64,000 nucleotides of DNA from Biomphalaria glabrata (Eukaryota; Mollusca; Gastropoda; Planorbidae). The translations under genes were made by a program, and so were the position numbers. Shown in pieces: positions 1-10,754 of this stretch. The notes beneath the pieces were generated by a model. That model had not been told where the DNA came from. It ran no database searches and saw only the letters and a list, made by a program, of their open reading frames with translations. The stretch is taken from positions 11,472,645-11,536,644 of the forward strand of contig NC_074720.1 in NCBI RefSeq assembly GCF_947242115.1. Direction: 5' to 3'. Numbering within the stretch: position 1 is the first letter of the stretch; every line of letters begins with the position of its first letter.

Positions 1-205
1 CTTCCTGATTGGAGACATGGTCCCTCCAAGAGATGCCCATTATGCGTCTCAGGCAGCGCAAGTGGAAACTATTCAATCTGTGCTCTTGGTACATGTATGT
101 TGACCAGCTTTCACTGCCATAAAGGAGAGTGCTCACAACACAGGCGTTGTAGACTAGGATTTTGGTCGCTGTGGTCAATTTACCATTTTCCCACCCCTGT
201 GTAGC
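1..205 (-). mobile_element. LINE fragment, reverse-transcriptase C-terminal part (zinc-finger-tail family)
   Basis: Read on the minus strand this encodes the thumb/C-terminal part of a non-LTR retrotransposon reverse transcriptase: recognisable runs are WENGKLTTATK, YNACVVSTLLYGSESW and LNSFHLRCLRRIMG. The same motifs occur in order in the better copy at 62195-62941 on the plus strand, so both belong to one family. The element is cut by the window edge on its 3' side. On its 5' side the similarity stops near 205, where another repeat begins. Fragment; no function now. Confidence 0.85.
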
Positions 206-815
206 TGATCAGTGAGGCGCGAAGACCTCTCCCACCGTCAGAGACAACCCGTGGCGTCCATACATTACGCCAATCAAGTTGGACTTATAACCCGTAACTG
301 TTGTCTCCCGTGTTGTTTTAGCCGCTTTGCAGCAGCACCAGAGTTTCCTCTCCGGGGCGCATTCCTGGGCCTTGGATAAAGGGGTCATGGGTGGCCCATG
401 CGTCATGATCCCTCTCTCGACCTTGCTGATATGATCCAAAGGAACGCATCGCATTACATTTGGCACCAACTCAGTTGCAGAAGCTGCCGGAGGGAATTTC
501 ATAGCTGATACTCCCAACGCCTAAGGGGCTTCACTCCTGATTTCTCCTCGAGGTTGTCTCCTGAAGCCTCAGTACCGCAAGGCAGCGGGGGTTTGAAGTC
601 AGAGTACCCCTCTCCTAGATGAACTGCCTTACTAGGCTGACGAGCTCCATCTGCCCGAAGCTCCCGGTTTTGTGGCGCCAGGTATCCGCCTTCACCCCTT
701 CACCTGTTAGTAAGAGCAGTTTCGCCGGGCTTAATATCTAAGCCACACGAGCAGGCCAGGTGCTGGACTTAGTTGTCAGAGGCTATTTGAGACGCATGCC
801 ATTAGGAGTACTTTA
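200..815 (-). repeat. Dispersed repeat family R, unclassified
   Basis: Recognised because its end (about 750-800, minus strand) matches 45283-45330 on the plus strand, sharing the stretch around AATAGCCTCTGACAAC. A third partial copy lies at 26585-26735. The copy at 45283 is about 500 bp long and ends near GACTGAAGGAGGCC, a string also seen just after the LINE at 62941. A 102-codon minus-strand frame (209-517) is open but I do not recognise it, so I do not call it a gene. It could be an untranslated part of a LINE or a separate element. Confidence 0.6.
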
Positions 816-871
816 TAGACAATGGGAGCTTAACCCCATTGACACCCCTGGCCATGACAACCTTTGAAACC

Positions 872-882
872 AGATCTATATA

Positions 883-966
<84 letters not shown>
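872..966. repeat. Compound microsatellite (TA)n(GA)n
   Basis: Uninterrupted TA dinucleotides pass into GA dinucleotides, about 95 bp in all. The small open frame across it is a product of the repeat. Confidence 0.97.
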
Positions 967-968
<2 letters not shown>

Positions 969-1577
969 TTTTTATGTACGTAAACTCTTTTTCAAGCTCT
1001 AATGGGAGTCACCCCAATCAATCTTTTCTGTCTTAGAAAAGTAATGATCTTTAGTTTTCAAAGTTTAGAAATAATGCAAAATCATTTCTCTGATATTCAC
1101 GCAAATATACATCTATGAAACCAAACTGTTTCGTGTTTGTTTCCATTGAAATACTGTTTCGAAAATCCTAGATCAAAATAATTCATGTTGATTTAAATCA
1201 TCTTATGTACATTTAAATAGATTGATTACCTAGATCTTTCTAGAATATGAATCTAAAAATTGCTAAATAATAATTATGAGACGAGAGTACTCTTATTTTG
1301 ATGTTCAATTACTAGATCTAGATCATAGACATAAATAAATATAGACTGGCCGATTAAAGAGTTTTATGAAACGAAAATTTGTGACTTGCAATTTTGTGTA
1401 CTTTATTATACAGCATTTATGAGCAGTATAAAAGTTAAGTATTCATATCTATTTCAGCCACATACCTATATATATTATAAATAAGGAGGCAGTGTTTTGT
1501 TTAATCTCTAAGAATGAAGATCATGCAATTTTTCATAATTCGGAAATCCGAATACAATAGATATATATATATATATA
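967..1577. other. Gene-free AT-rich stretch with one arm of an inverted repeat
   Basis: No exon or known repeat is visible. Bases about 1316-1352 are the reverse complement, with one small difference, of about 2682-2717, so the mariner-like element at 1580-2646 sits inside a larger inverted pair. The stretch ends in a short TA microsatellite at 1559-1579. Confidence 0.5.
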
Positions 1578-1579
1578 TA

Positions 1580-2646
1580 GTAGAGTCACTATTGCGGAAC
1601 AGTTTGCTGCTACCTTTAGTTTTAAATTTTTTGCTCCGTAATGGTTAGACCTATTGAAAAGCTAAAAGTATCTAGGCATTGCCCATCCATTTCCCGATAA
1701 AAATAGACGCATTCTTTAGTTTTTCAACAGATATTTAAATTTTACATTCAAATCGACTGAGATATGGTCAGTCACAATTACGGAACAGGATTTTTTATGA
1801 AGTCACAATTGAGGTAAAAATGTCGGAACAAAGCCCATATAAAGCATATATTTATTTGTCTTATATAATACGAACTCATTATCCTTTAAATTAATTTTAT
1901 TTTATTAAAGCTTAAGACAAAACATTGCCACATTTTGATTCTTTACCTCTTTAATTTAATTGACGTCACACTATCCTTATTTTCCTTACAAGGTTTAATT
2001 TTTCATTCTAATTTTTTTGTTATATTAATATTATATATAAGATATTATTTGATATTATGATTTGTCCTCTTTTTGCTGGACGTCTGGTAATCATAAATTC
2101 TATATTATGTGTAATATTATTCTCTAACTGTTTTTAAATTTATATTACTCATAAACTCATATTTAAACTTCAATAATCTAAATCACTATATCAAAATGCG
2201 GAGGTCAAATAAATAACATCTATAGTGTTCCACAATTGTGACTATCTTTAAAAAGGTAAAAACTGGGTAAACATCTCCCATTTTTAAAAAAATTGAATTC
2301 CTGGTGGATAGCTATGTAATGAAGTGTTTTCACATCCATTTATAAACTGAAAATTAGGTGTATCATGCAGGTGATGGGTCATTATCCTTTTTAAAAAGCC
2401 TTAAGCCCTGACCCTTGCGGTTCTCCTGGTACGTGAAAAATAATGGACGATTCCACACCTGTCAAACTTTAACCTGGAGTCAAAATTAATTTTCTGCTGT
2501 AAAAAGAAACCCCTTATATTGGAAATGTAGAGAAATGGACCATGCGCAGTACCGTTACAGTAGTTTATTTGTCAAAATAAAGTAGATTTTAACTAATTTC
2601 GACGAGCTGTTCCGCAAACATGCCTGTTCCGCAATAGTGACTCTAC
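1580..2646. mobile_element. Non-autonomous mariner/Tc1-like element with 23-bp perfect TIRs
   Basis: The left end 1580-1602 and right end 2624-2646 are perfect 23-bp inverted repeats beginning GTAGAGTCACTATTGCGG. Both are flanked by TA (1578-1579 and 2647-2648), the target duplication of the Tc1/mariner superfamily. The 1,067-bp interior has no usable reading frame, so it must have been moved by a transposase encoded elsewhere. Degenerate copies of the terminal motif (CACAATT...CGGAACA) recur inside at about 1770-1790, 1801-1830 and, inverted, 2227-2243. The left TA lies in a TA microsatellite, so the exact duplication cannot be proved on that side. Confidence 0.87.
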
Positions 2647-3418
2647 TATACATGTCTTCAAGTTACATGAAGTTACTTCCTTCGGCCAGTCTATATTTAT
2701 TTGTCTATGATCTAGATATAAAAATATAATTATGTTTCATAGGTTAGGGTTGAAAAAAAACAATTTTACTTCTTTTAACCATTTAACTACTTTACAAAAC
2801 AACGCCTTGATCCAACTTTCTAAAAAAAATTCACATTTTTTTGTAGTGTTAAATTATCTCCAGGTCCAGTGTAGAGTAGTATATATAAGTCTATGGAACT
2901 AAGCTTCCTCTTTATTGTTTTTTTTTAAGTTTATAGTACTTAAATATGACACAAAAAAACAGTGTTAACATCTAAAACTTTATCACACTGAAAGACGACA
3001 GAAACTACACACATAGAAGATAGTACACAACCTCACTTCAGTTCACAGATATAAACAGACAATCGATATAAAAAAATTTACCACAAAGCTCTTACTTAAC
3101 TCTTTCTCTCCTTAATTATTTTCCTCGTTACGATAGAACTATTCATTTTGCTCATTTGTATTTCATTATCCTTTAATGATTAAACTTCAATAACTTTTTT
3201 GTTTGTTATCATAAAATGTTATATATGGTATCGAATTATAGGAGAATGGATGCTCTTTTTACACAACACATATAAAAAGTTTAAAAATCCAAATATCAAG
3301 TTAGTTTAATCGGGTCAAATCAACGTTGGCATCGTCCATTAGGATAGAAGGGTTAAGTCCAATCAACGTTTGATGATCTAATCCTGTCAGATCTGACGCG
3401 ATCTCTTGGCGGACTGAA
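2647..3418. other. Gene-free AT-rich stretch
   Basis: Apart from the inverted-repeat arm at about 2682-2717, I see no exon, RNA gene or recognisable repeat here. Confidence 0.5.
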
Positions 3419-3925
3419 CAAATCCTCACAAACATCCAACACAGCACTGAAGTAGCGGCGTAAAGTCTCAATGCTAACTCTTATGGGGCTTCATCTTAAT
3501 TTCCTGGTCTTCCTATGCAGTCACGTGATTCTCTGCCATTCGACAACAGTTACAGCTGCTTGATCTCACAAAATCCTCACAAACATCAACACAGCACTGA
3601 AGCTGCCTTTGTTTCCCTCCTGCGTGAAGTAGCGGCGTAAAGTCTCAATGCTAACTCTTATGGGGCTTCATCTTAATTTCCTGGTCTTCCTATGCAGTCA
3701 CGTGATTCTCTGCCATTCGACAACAGTTACAGCTGCTTGATCTCACAAAATCCTCACAAACATCAACACAGCACTGAAGCTGCCTTTGTTTCCCTCCTGC
3801 GTGAAGTAGCGGCGTAAAGTCTCAATGCTAACTCTTATGGGGCTTCATCTTAATTTCCTGGTCTTCCTATGCAGTCACGTGATTCTCTGCCATTCGACAA
3901 CAGTTACAGCTGCTTGATCTTCCTT
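3419..3925. repeat. Tandem repeat, three copies of a ~177-bp unit
   Basis: Units start at about 3419, 3571 and 3748 (each begins AAATCCTCACAAACATC). The second and third are nearly identical over 177 bp. The first lacks about 26 bp that encode nothing visible (the AGCTGCCTTTG stretch). The near identity points to recent duplication. Confidence 0.93.
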
Positions 3926-4345
3926 TTCATCTTCATCGTAGCATTTAAGCTCGTTGTCAATGTATACAAATTCATCGTATTTTCGACCTATTAATGTTCC
4001 ACTTTTCCGACTTGTCGCTTTCTTTTTCCTTATTCGCTTTCAAGTTCTTTGGTCCGATTTAATGGAATTTTGGTCCAATTGAAAGGAGCACATCACACGT
4101 ACATAATGGGATTTGATTCGCTGGTTTGATTTAACCGGTGGTCCAATGATCCACCTTCGATTGTATATGTATGGCCTTTTTTTGGACGTGAACTTAGATC
4201 AAAATAGAATAACTCATGCAATTTTAATGTTTTCATTTTTTTTTATTTCAAGTTAAACAGACGATGTCTTCTATTACAAAAAAAAAATATATAATACTAA
4301 TAATTACGCTTGTCTTCGAGTCCGAACTTAAGTCCGAAGATTAAT
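3926..4345. other. Gene-free stretch between tandem repeat and LINE
   Basis: Nothing coding or repetitive is recognisable. The DNA is AT-rich and unremarkable. Confidence 0.45.
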
Positions 4346-5842
4346 GAGGAATACATTATTTCCCAAATACACAGACTAATATCAAGAATTTGGGAAGAAG
4401 AAGTAATACCAACAGAATGGGAAACGGCTCTTATAACCCCAATACACAAAAAAAGGATCCAAGTTAAAGTGCTGTAATTACAGAGGAATCTCTCTACTAA
4501 ATGTGACTTATAAGATACTGTCTAGGCTTATAACTAAGAGTCTTGGAAAATATTCAGAAGAAATCTTAGGTGACTACCAATGTGGTTTCAGACCCAACAA
4601 ATCCACAACCGACCACATCTTCACACTAAGATGTATACTAGAAAAATGCCATGAATACAACATACCAATCCACCAACTCTTTATAGACTATAAAATGGCT
4701 TATGACAGTATCAGAAGGAAATACCTATATGACACACTACAGGATTTTGGAATACCCAATAAGCTGACAAGACTTATACACATGACATTAAACAACTCAA
4801 AAAGCAAAGTCATAATACAAGGAGAACACTCACGGGAATTTAGGATTAAACGAGGATTAAGACAAGGAGACGTACTTTCCTGCATGCTTTTCAATTTAAC
4901 ACTGGAGAGAGTTATAAGAAATATAAACATAAACACAAGGGGAACTATTACTAACTACTTCAGGAGAGAAAACATGGGTCCACAACCAACAGGGACGATA
5001 TACAGCCAACCTCTACAATACCTTGCTTATGCCGATGACATTGCCTTATTGGGTAAAGAAACCTCTGACATCGCTAGAGCCTTCATACAACTAGAAGAAG
5101 CATCTCGACCAGCAGGACTTGAGGTCAATGACAGTAAAACCAAGTACATCACAATGACAAGAGACAATCAAACAGAGGGTCAAAATATCAAAATCAAAGA
5201 CCACGAATTTGAAAACGTCCAAACTTTCAAATATCTAGGAAGTACTATTAATTTCAAAAATGACCTACTAACAGAAATAAAAGAAAGAATAGCAGCAGGC
5301 AACAGGGCATTTTATAGCACCCACCATCTACTTAAGAGCAAAATGATTTCAAGTAAAACCAAGAAAATAATATACAAAACTATAATAAGACCAGCAGCAA
5401 TGTATGGAAGTGAGACCTGGACACTGACAAAGACATCAGAAAATTTGCTTAACACTTGGGAAAGAAAAATCCTTAGGAAAATCTATGGTGCCATACAGGA
5501 TGAAACAGGGTGGAGGACACGCACTAACCATGAGTTATATCAATTATATGAAGACCCACCAATAGTGAACGAAATAAAAAAGAACAGACTACGTTGGGCA
5601 GGTCACCTTGAAAGAATGTCAGACAACAGAGGGGCGAAAATCGTATACAGGCAAAAACCAAAAGGCAGGCGACCCAAAGGCAGACCCCGAATGCGATGGA
5701 TAGATGACGTGGAAGCAGATCTGAAGCAGCTTGGGGTTAGGGCGTGGAGACGAAAGGCCCAGGAGAGATCTGAATGGAAGGATGTGCTAAAGCAGGCCAG
5801 AGCCCTCCATGGGCTGTAATACGCCACTGGGATGGATGGGAT
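4346..5842 (+). mobile_element. 5'-truncated LINE: reverse transcriptase with C-terminal domain and GATGGAT tail
   Basis: A 438-codon frame (4503-5819) encodes most of a non-LTR reverse transcriptase: CGFRPNKSTTDHIF, FIDYKMAYDS, GLRQGDVLSC, the catalytic LAYADDIALLG, then LRWAGHLERM and GRPRMRWIDD typical of the C-terminal region. Upstream, 4346-4502 continues the protein (SRIWEEEVIPTEW...) in another frame; an extra base in the A-run near 4450 separates the two. No endonuclease remains, so the copy is 5'-truncated. The 3' end is a short GATGGAT-type repeat (about 5829-5846). Clade is not certain: the sequence resembles the RTE/Jockey assemblage. Confidence 0.9.
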
Positions 5843-6085
5843 GGATTATTTCCCATGGCTACGCAGCCCCAGCTGTGACCCTCATATTTTGCCACATCCA
5901 GGGTAAGCACAACTATTGTCCGCCGGTGGTCGATTAAGATTTTCTTTTCGCCGTCTGTTTCTGTCCTCGGCAGCGGATTTCCTTTTGGTCTCAAATGTAT
6001 ATCCCTCGGCCTTTGTGTGTGACCTCCAGCTGTCTCACTTTGAAGCCACATGCAACCAGGTGCTCTCTTCTTTCTTTAAGATGTT
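5843..6085 (-). mobile_element. 3' end of a zinc-finger-tail LINE, minus strand
   Basis: The minus strand matches 30300-30560 on the plus strand, including AGAGAGCACCTGGTTGCA and GGATGTGGCAAAATATG. In that better copy the sequence encodes [13 protein letters not shown]...HSHGKYC, a zinc-finger-like tail. Here it is decayed and abuts the end of the plus-strand LINE, so the two elements meet 3' end to 3' end. Confidence 0.75.
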
Positions 6086-7309
6086 TATTTTACAATTATC
6101 TGCACAACTTACAAACTTAGCTCCGTCGAAAAAAGTGTTTCCCTTCTCCATAAACTTAATGTCTTTTGATGTACTAGAACACTTCGCCCCTGGAGCACCC
6201 CTTTTCGACCTCCGCCCTTTGATGCCAGACTTGCAGACCGACGAAGAGTGAGAGGCGGATACTTCAATAAGTAGTTCGCGCTCTCTGATTCCCAATTGCA
6301 TGTGACCCAAAGGGTAAAAATTGTTCCGCTCTGTTGCTGTAATAGTTGCGATTGGTTGATTGTGCAGCGCTCCAGTGACCCGTGACGGGAAAGATTCGAT
6401 CACGGACAACTCAATGTAGTTTTTTTTTCACACTATCTATGCATCTTAATATAAAATGCTAAGCACGATATGCATTTCTATTTTGTTACATGAATTTACT
6501 GAAGTTCAGTTTGTTTTTTCCTCTCAGAACTGCAAGAGAAAAGGCACGCATTTGGAAGAGTGTAATCTATTTAGTGCTTCGTGTTTAAACTGTCGTGTAC
6601 ATAGCAATGCATTTATGCTATTTAGATGGAAATTGTGACACTGGCTTACATTTTGAAACGATCGTAAGTAATATTGATTTTAAACTGAAAGAGAAAATAA
6701 AAGAGTAGTTCACTTGAGCATAGAATTTCAATAGTTTGTTGACATAAAGTCACGTTTAAAATGTGGGTACGTAAGCCTACATAAGAAATCAATTATTTAC
6801 AGTAGACATTCGTTTTGTTTAAGATTTAGGTAAACTTTTTTTTTAGACCATTGTGTCTTTTGTGATATTCCAGGCAGAATCCTAAACTAAGTAATTGGGG
6901 TAAAATTGAGGTTGACAATCGTATTATTGAATTAGTAACATCAAATTTCATTTTTACTTTATCAAAAAGGTTATAATCTACCTAGTCACGAGGAATGCAT
7001 ACGTAAAGTGAGGAAATTGATTTTATCTGATAGGAAATGTTCCCTCCAAACAGTATCGATTACATGCTGCTTTTAAATCAAAGTAATCAATAAATACATG
7101 TCTGTACTATATAGCACTATTAGCGAAACTCACTATGTTAAATCCATATTTACTCCTAGAGTGGTCTGTTCATTCATTGATTGGCTAATGCTTTTATCAA
7201 AGTGGCTCCGATCATAAAGAAAGTTTTGTCAAGAAAAACAAAAAGACTATTTTTTCATCAATTACAAAATATAATTAACACTGTTATTTTAAAATCCATT
7301 TGAAGTGAG
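6086..7309. other. Gene-free stretch with one unexplained minus-strand open frame
   Basis: A 124-codon minus-strand frame at 6035-6409 overlaps the LINE tail at its C-terminal end. Its first about 105 codons (MSVIESFPSRVTGALHNQ...) look more protein-like than random AT-rich sequence, but I recognise no family and see no clear splice structure. The rest, to 7309, is AT-rich with nothing I can name. Confidence 0.35.
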
Positions 7310-7375
7310 ATTCTGGGACCGCCTCTGAGTTTATATGATAACACAAACTCCTTTTGTAATCTTGCATTTTAAACG
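7310..7375 (+). repeat. Relic of the GGGGCCGCCTCTGAG repeat end
   Basis: The stretch GGGACCGCCTCTGAG...ACACAAACTCC...TTTGTAATCTTG matches 15327-15375, where the 3-kb element of gene 1's intron ends and repeat family T begins. Only this edge is preserved here. Confidence 0.6.
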
Positions 7376-8307
7376 TACTAACTCGCATATCTTTTCATTT
7401 TTGCCCACAGTTTGAGAAGCGCTGATCTAACCTTCGTAGATGTTTAAATAAAAGTAATAGGGACATAACATAGAGATTTTTAAAGTAAAAACTATAGGTA
7501 TGTTACATTATATTTTGCTTATTATAGTTCTTAACTCACAAGTTTTTATAGTTGTAATCACAAATAAATTTATAATTTGCTGGTCTTATTGGCCACCCAC
7601 ATATAACCTCGTTAAAAATGCCCCACTACCCAAAAGATGATGGGGATTGATGCAATTATATATAATTAATATCTGGAAGGCGCCATCTGGTAAAAAATAA
7701 GACTACAAGAACTGTCAAGCCTCACTCGATTTGGGCATTCCCTTGAGATGCCAGTATTAGGCAGAAAAACATTTATAGGGAAACTCCGATGGTTTTGACA
7801 TTTTTTAAAATATAGGCCCAATACATATATTGATTTACAGATAATAAATGTATTATTCTTTGTTTCTAATTTGCAATAATAACTTAGTAATGGATGTTTC
7901 TCTGATGTAATATTCCTGTGCATCCAAAACGATCAGATTTTCACCGGGCCTCTATGTGACGTCACACCAACCTGTTAATTCAATCTATTAACTTATTGTA
8001 TAACGGGAGACCATACAGTAAAGTTTACATTCTCGTAAAAGAAATATATCTTTATCTATGCAGTTAGATATAGATCTTGAAAGCAAAGAAAAAAATGCGT
8101 GTTGAAAGTAGATTTACATACTTGACCAACCACGGTAGTGCGTATTTTCTCGCCTGACCACTCAACACACACAAACACTGTCTATCGCTTGGTTCTCTTG
8201 TCGTGACCACACGTAGCCTAGACTAGCCTTACACTGACCAGTTTGTGAGAATCAGTCAGACAGGGAGAGGCTTAGATGAAAATGTTACTTTTTTCTCGAG
8301 TTGGTTA
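7376..8307. other. Gene-free stretch
   Basis: Near 7410-7430 the minus strand reads CAGCGCTTCTCAAACTGTGG, which resembles one end of a hAT element, but I could not find a partner end. Otherwise nothing is recognisable. Confidence 0.4.
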
Positions 8308-8615
8308 TCCTAATGCTTTTAGATCTCTCTATCTCACTCTCCATAACACAAAATTTAATAAAATACTCTGAAAGACACAAAGATAAAGGCACATTCCTCA
8401 TCCCATATGCTAGGACAAATTTGTACAAATACTACTTCTTCCCTAGTGCTATTAGAGCATGGAATGGGTTGCCCGAGCTAGCCAGGAAAACCAGTGACTT
8501 GGCAGAATTTAAGTCATTGGTTTATATGCATGACTAAATGCATGACGCGTAGGACGTAATCATCTTCTTTTTTTGAAGTAACGTCTGTATTATATAAGAT
8601 AAGAAGATAAGAACT
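8308..8615 (+). mobile_element. CR1-like LINE 3' end (family C)
   Basis: The frame encodes [19 protein letters not shown], then FFPSAIRAWNGLP and DLAEFKSLV, the signature C-terminus of CR1/Jockey-group reverse transcriptases (the FFP-x-x-I-R-x-WN-x-LP motif). It is followed by a conserved short 3' UTR (ATGACGCGTAGGACGTAAT) and an ATAAGATAAG tail. At least five other copies of this end lie in the window. The copy is severely 5'-truncated. Confidence 0.88.
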
Positions 8616-9087
8616 GTACCATAGCTTTGGACTAGGCCGCCCGTCACTAAGCCTAACAGTCCAACAGCCACTGTATGAATGAAACGATATGATTGGTTAA
8701 ATGTAGTTTATCTTTCAATATTGTTTAGGGAAGTTACGTTTGACTGAGCTAAAAACAAAATCTCAAATAACCCAGTCTTTTTTAGATGTCAAAAATTTAC
8801 TGACTAATTTATTAAATATAAATGTTTCTAAGCATTTAGGCCTAAGTGCAAAATGGTAAGATGTTTACTATTACAACTTTTTACGCAGAATTTAAATATT
8901 TCAATAACTCAGATTTGAAAAACCATCGGAGTTTCCCTTTAAATTTAAATAAACTATATCTACAAATCAAGGATGCCCAATATACTAATTACTAACCATA
9001 TACATCTGGCCCACCGTAACTCACAGTGTAGAAAATCGGCATGTAAAAAAAAAATATAGCTTATCTTTCTTTACGAGAGGCAGAGGG
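8616..9087. other. Gene-free stretch
   Basis: AT-rich with no exon or clear repeat. Its last bases (about 9060-9087) could be the continuation of the CR1-like fragment at 10755-11262, interrupted by the element between them. Confidence 0.4.
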
Positions 9088-9694
9088 CAGGGGCGGACTG
9101 GCTATATGGGCATTCAGGCAAATGCCCGGTGGGTCGGTACCCATTGAGGCCGGTAGGGCCAATGAAAGAATCGCATGGATGCCACTTAGACAAGTATTAA
9201 ATTGTAAAAAGATTTTTTTTATATATAAAATGAGAACTCAGAGCGTCCTGATTTACAGACTACAATGTATTAGGGCCACTAATCTAACGCATTTTCCGAA
9301 ATAATGTAATAGCTTAAACTGGCTTTTTGTTTATTTTTAATAACATGCATTTAAAAATACTACACTTAAGCTTACACAAAAGAAATATTATTGTATGTTT
9401 AAAAAAAAAAAGAAATCTAGATTTAAATTTATTTATTTTTTTTGCTATTATAATTAATGGCAAACACATTCTTGTTATGGAGTCACTAATGACGGAATTT
9501 CTTATAATAATTATCTGGTTTTATATAGCTCTGTCATATCCGATATTTAATGAAAGGAGATTTATATTTACATTTTAAATCATTGGTCATTGTATATTCA
9601 TATACAATTCGCGTTTTTGAGAATGTACTAGGACGAAGCAAGAGCTTTTCGAATTAAGTAAGCCCTAATTGCCTCTCTAACCGTTCTGCGTTCT

Positions 9695-9840
9695 CTAATC
9701 TTTTAATGGAATGGGTTGCCTGAGTCTGACAGGAAAACAAACGACTTAGCATAGTTTAAGTCACAGACTAGATTAACACATAAAAATCGTCGGACGTAAT
9801 AATCTTCTTTTTTCAAGTAACGTCTGTAATCTATAAGTTA
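9695..9840 (+). mobile_element. CR1-like LINE tail (family C), decayed
   Basis: Contains GGAATGGGTTGCCTGAG, the ACGACTTAGC equivalent of the GACTTGGCAG string, and TCGGACGTAATAATCTTC, matching the C-terminal codons and 3' UTR of the copy at 8308. Confidence 0.8.
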
Positions 9841-10037
9841 TGCCCAAAAATTTCCAAAACATTTAATAATTTATTCATTTCAAAGTCATTAATGCTGCTA
9901 TCGTATTGTTTAAACTTTCCAGACTACATGCATGTATAAATAGAATACATTACGGAATCCTACGCAAGCATACATCCAGTTTCGATGCGCTATCAAACTT
10001 TATATATTTTGTAGAGGCTTACACATATAATATGACA

Positions 10038-10682
10038 CATGGGCGTAGCCGGGGAGGGAGGGGTACAAACTATCAGTTGCCTCAGACCTCATTGTCTGAA
10101 AGGAAAACTTTACTTACTGCTCCAGTGCAACCAAGGAAGGGGGGGGGGTGAGCTAAAAATACCCCTCAATGAAATTTTAAGGCTGAAACCCATTCTTCAT
10201 AAAAAAAAGCAAACTACAGTCACCATATTTCATGAATGTAGCCAAAAGGGTTTTTGTGGTTACCCCCCTCCTTTTCCAATACAAAAACTAAAGCAAATCT
10301 ATTGTTACCATTTTCTACAAGTCGGTGGACTCCATTAATTAAGTGCAGTGAATAGCAGGTTTGGTTTTAGAATTTTTTAGCGGAAGAGTAGCAGGCTAAT
10401 GCACCTAGAATATGAATTTTTAAAGCTTAAAATCCCGGTAAAAATGCTTGGATCCGAGCCCCGCTAGAGGAGCTCACAGCGTTCCTCCAGACTCTCTAGC
10501 TGTCAATGGCGGTGTGTACTGTCTTTCCACTAACTCAAAGAAGAGCCCATTCTAGGGTACAAAAACACGTCCGAAAAAATAAAAGGTCAGAATGTAATGA
10601 AGATTAAGTACATATATATGTGTGTGTGTTGCGAGGGGGGGGGGAGAAAAATCCTCCCCACCGAAAAACTCCTGGCTACAAC
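10038..10682. mobile_element. Non-autonomous CATGGGCGTAGCC element, copy 1
   Basis: Begins CATGGGCGTAGCC and ends ...CCTGGCTACAAC. It is flanked by a perfect 8-bp direct repeat ATATGACA (10030-10037 and 10683-10690), which indicates transposition with an 8-bp duplication, as in hAT elements. Internal blocks (AAGTGCAGTGAATAG; TTTCCACTAACTC; GGTCAGAATGTAAT) are shared in order with the longer copy at 40769-42502. No coding capacity. Confidence 0.8.
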
Positions 10683-10754
10683 ATATGACATATTATATGT
10701 GGGCCGGTTTATATGAAAATGCCCGGTCCGATTTTGATACCCAGTCCACACCTG

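Larger units (their letters stand above)
9088..10754. mobile_element. hAT-like element, CAGGGGCGGACTGG termini
   Basis: The left end CAGGGGCGGACTGG (9088) and right end CCAGTCCACACCTG (to 10754) are imperfect inverted repeats. Just inside each, AAATGCCCGG and GGGCCGGT-type strings recur. CA...TG ends with a GGACTGG core fit the hAT superfamily. The flanking octamers (GCAGAGGG and CCTGAAGG) match at only five of eight positions, so the target duplication is weak. No transposase is recognisable. It contains a CR1-like tail (9695-9840) and a second DNA element (10038-10682). Confidence 0.55.

Noticed and set aside
209-517. 102-codon minus-strand frame
   Set aside because: It lies within repeat family R and matches no protein I know.
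839-1036. 65-codon plus-strand frame
   Set aside because: It is mostly the translation of the TA/GA microsatellite.
7400-7435. A hAT-like end (CAGCGCTTCTCAAACTGTGG, minus strand)
   Set aside because: No matching second end or 8-bp duplication was found within a few kb, so the element's extent cannot be supported.
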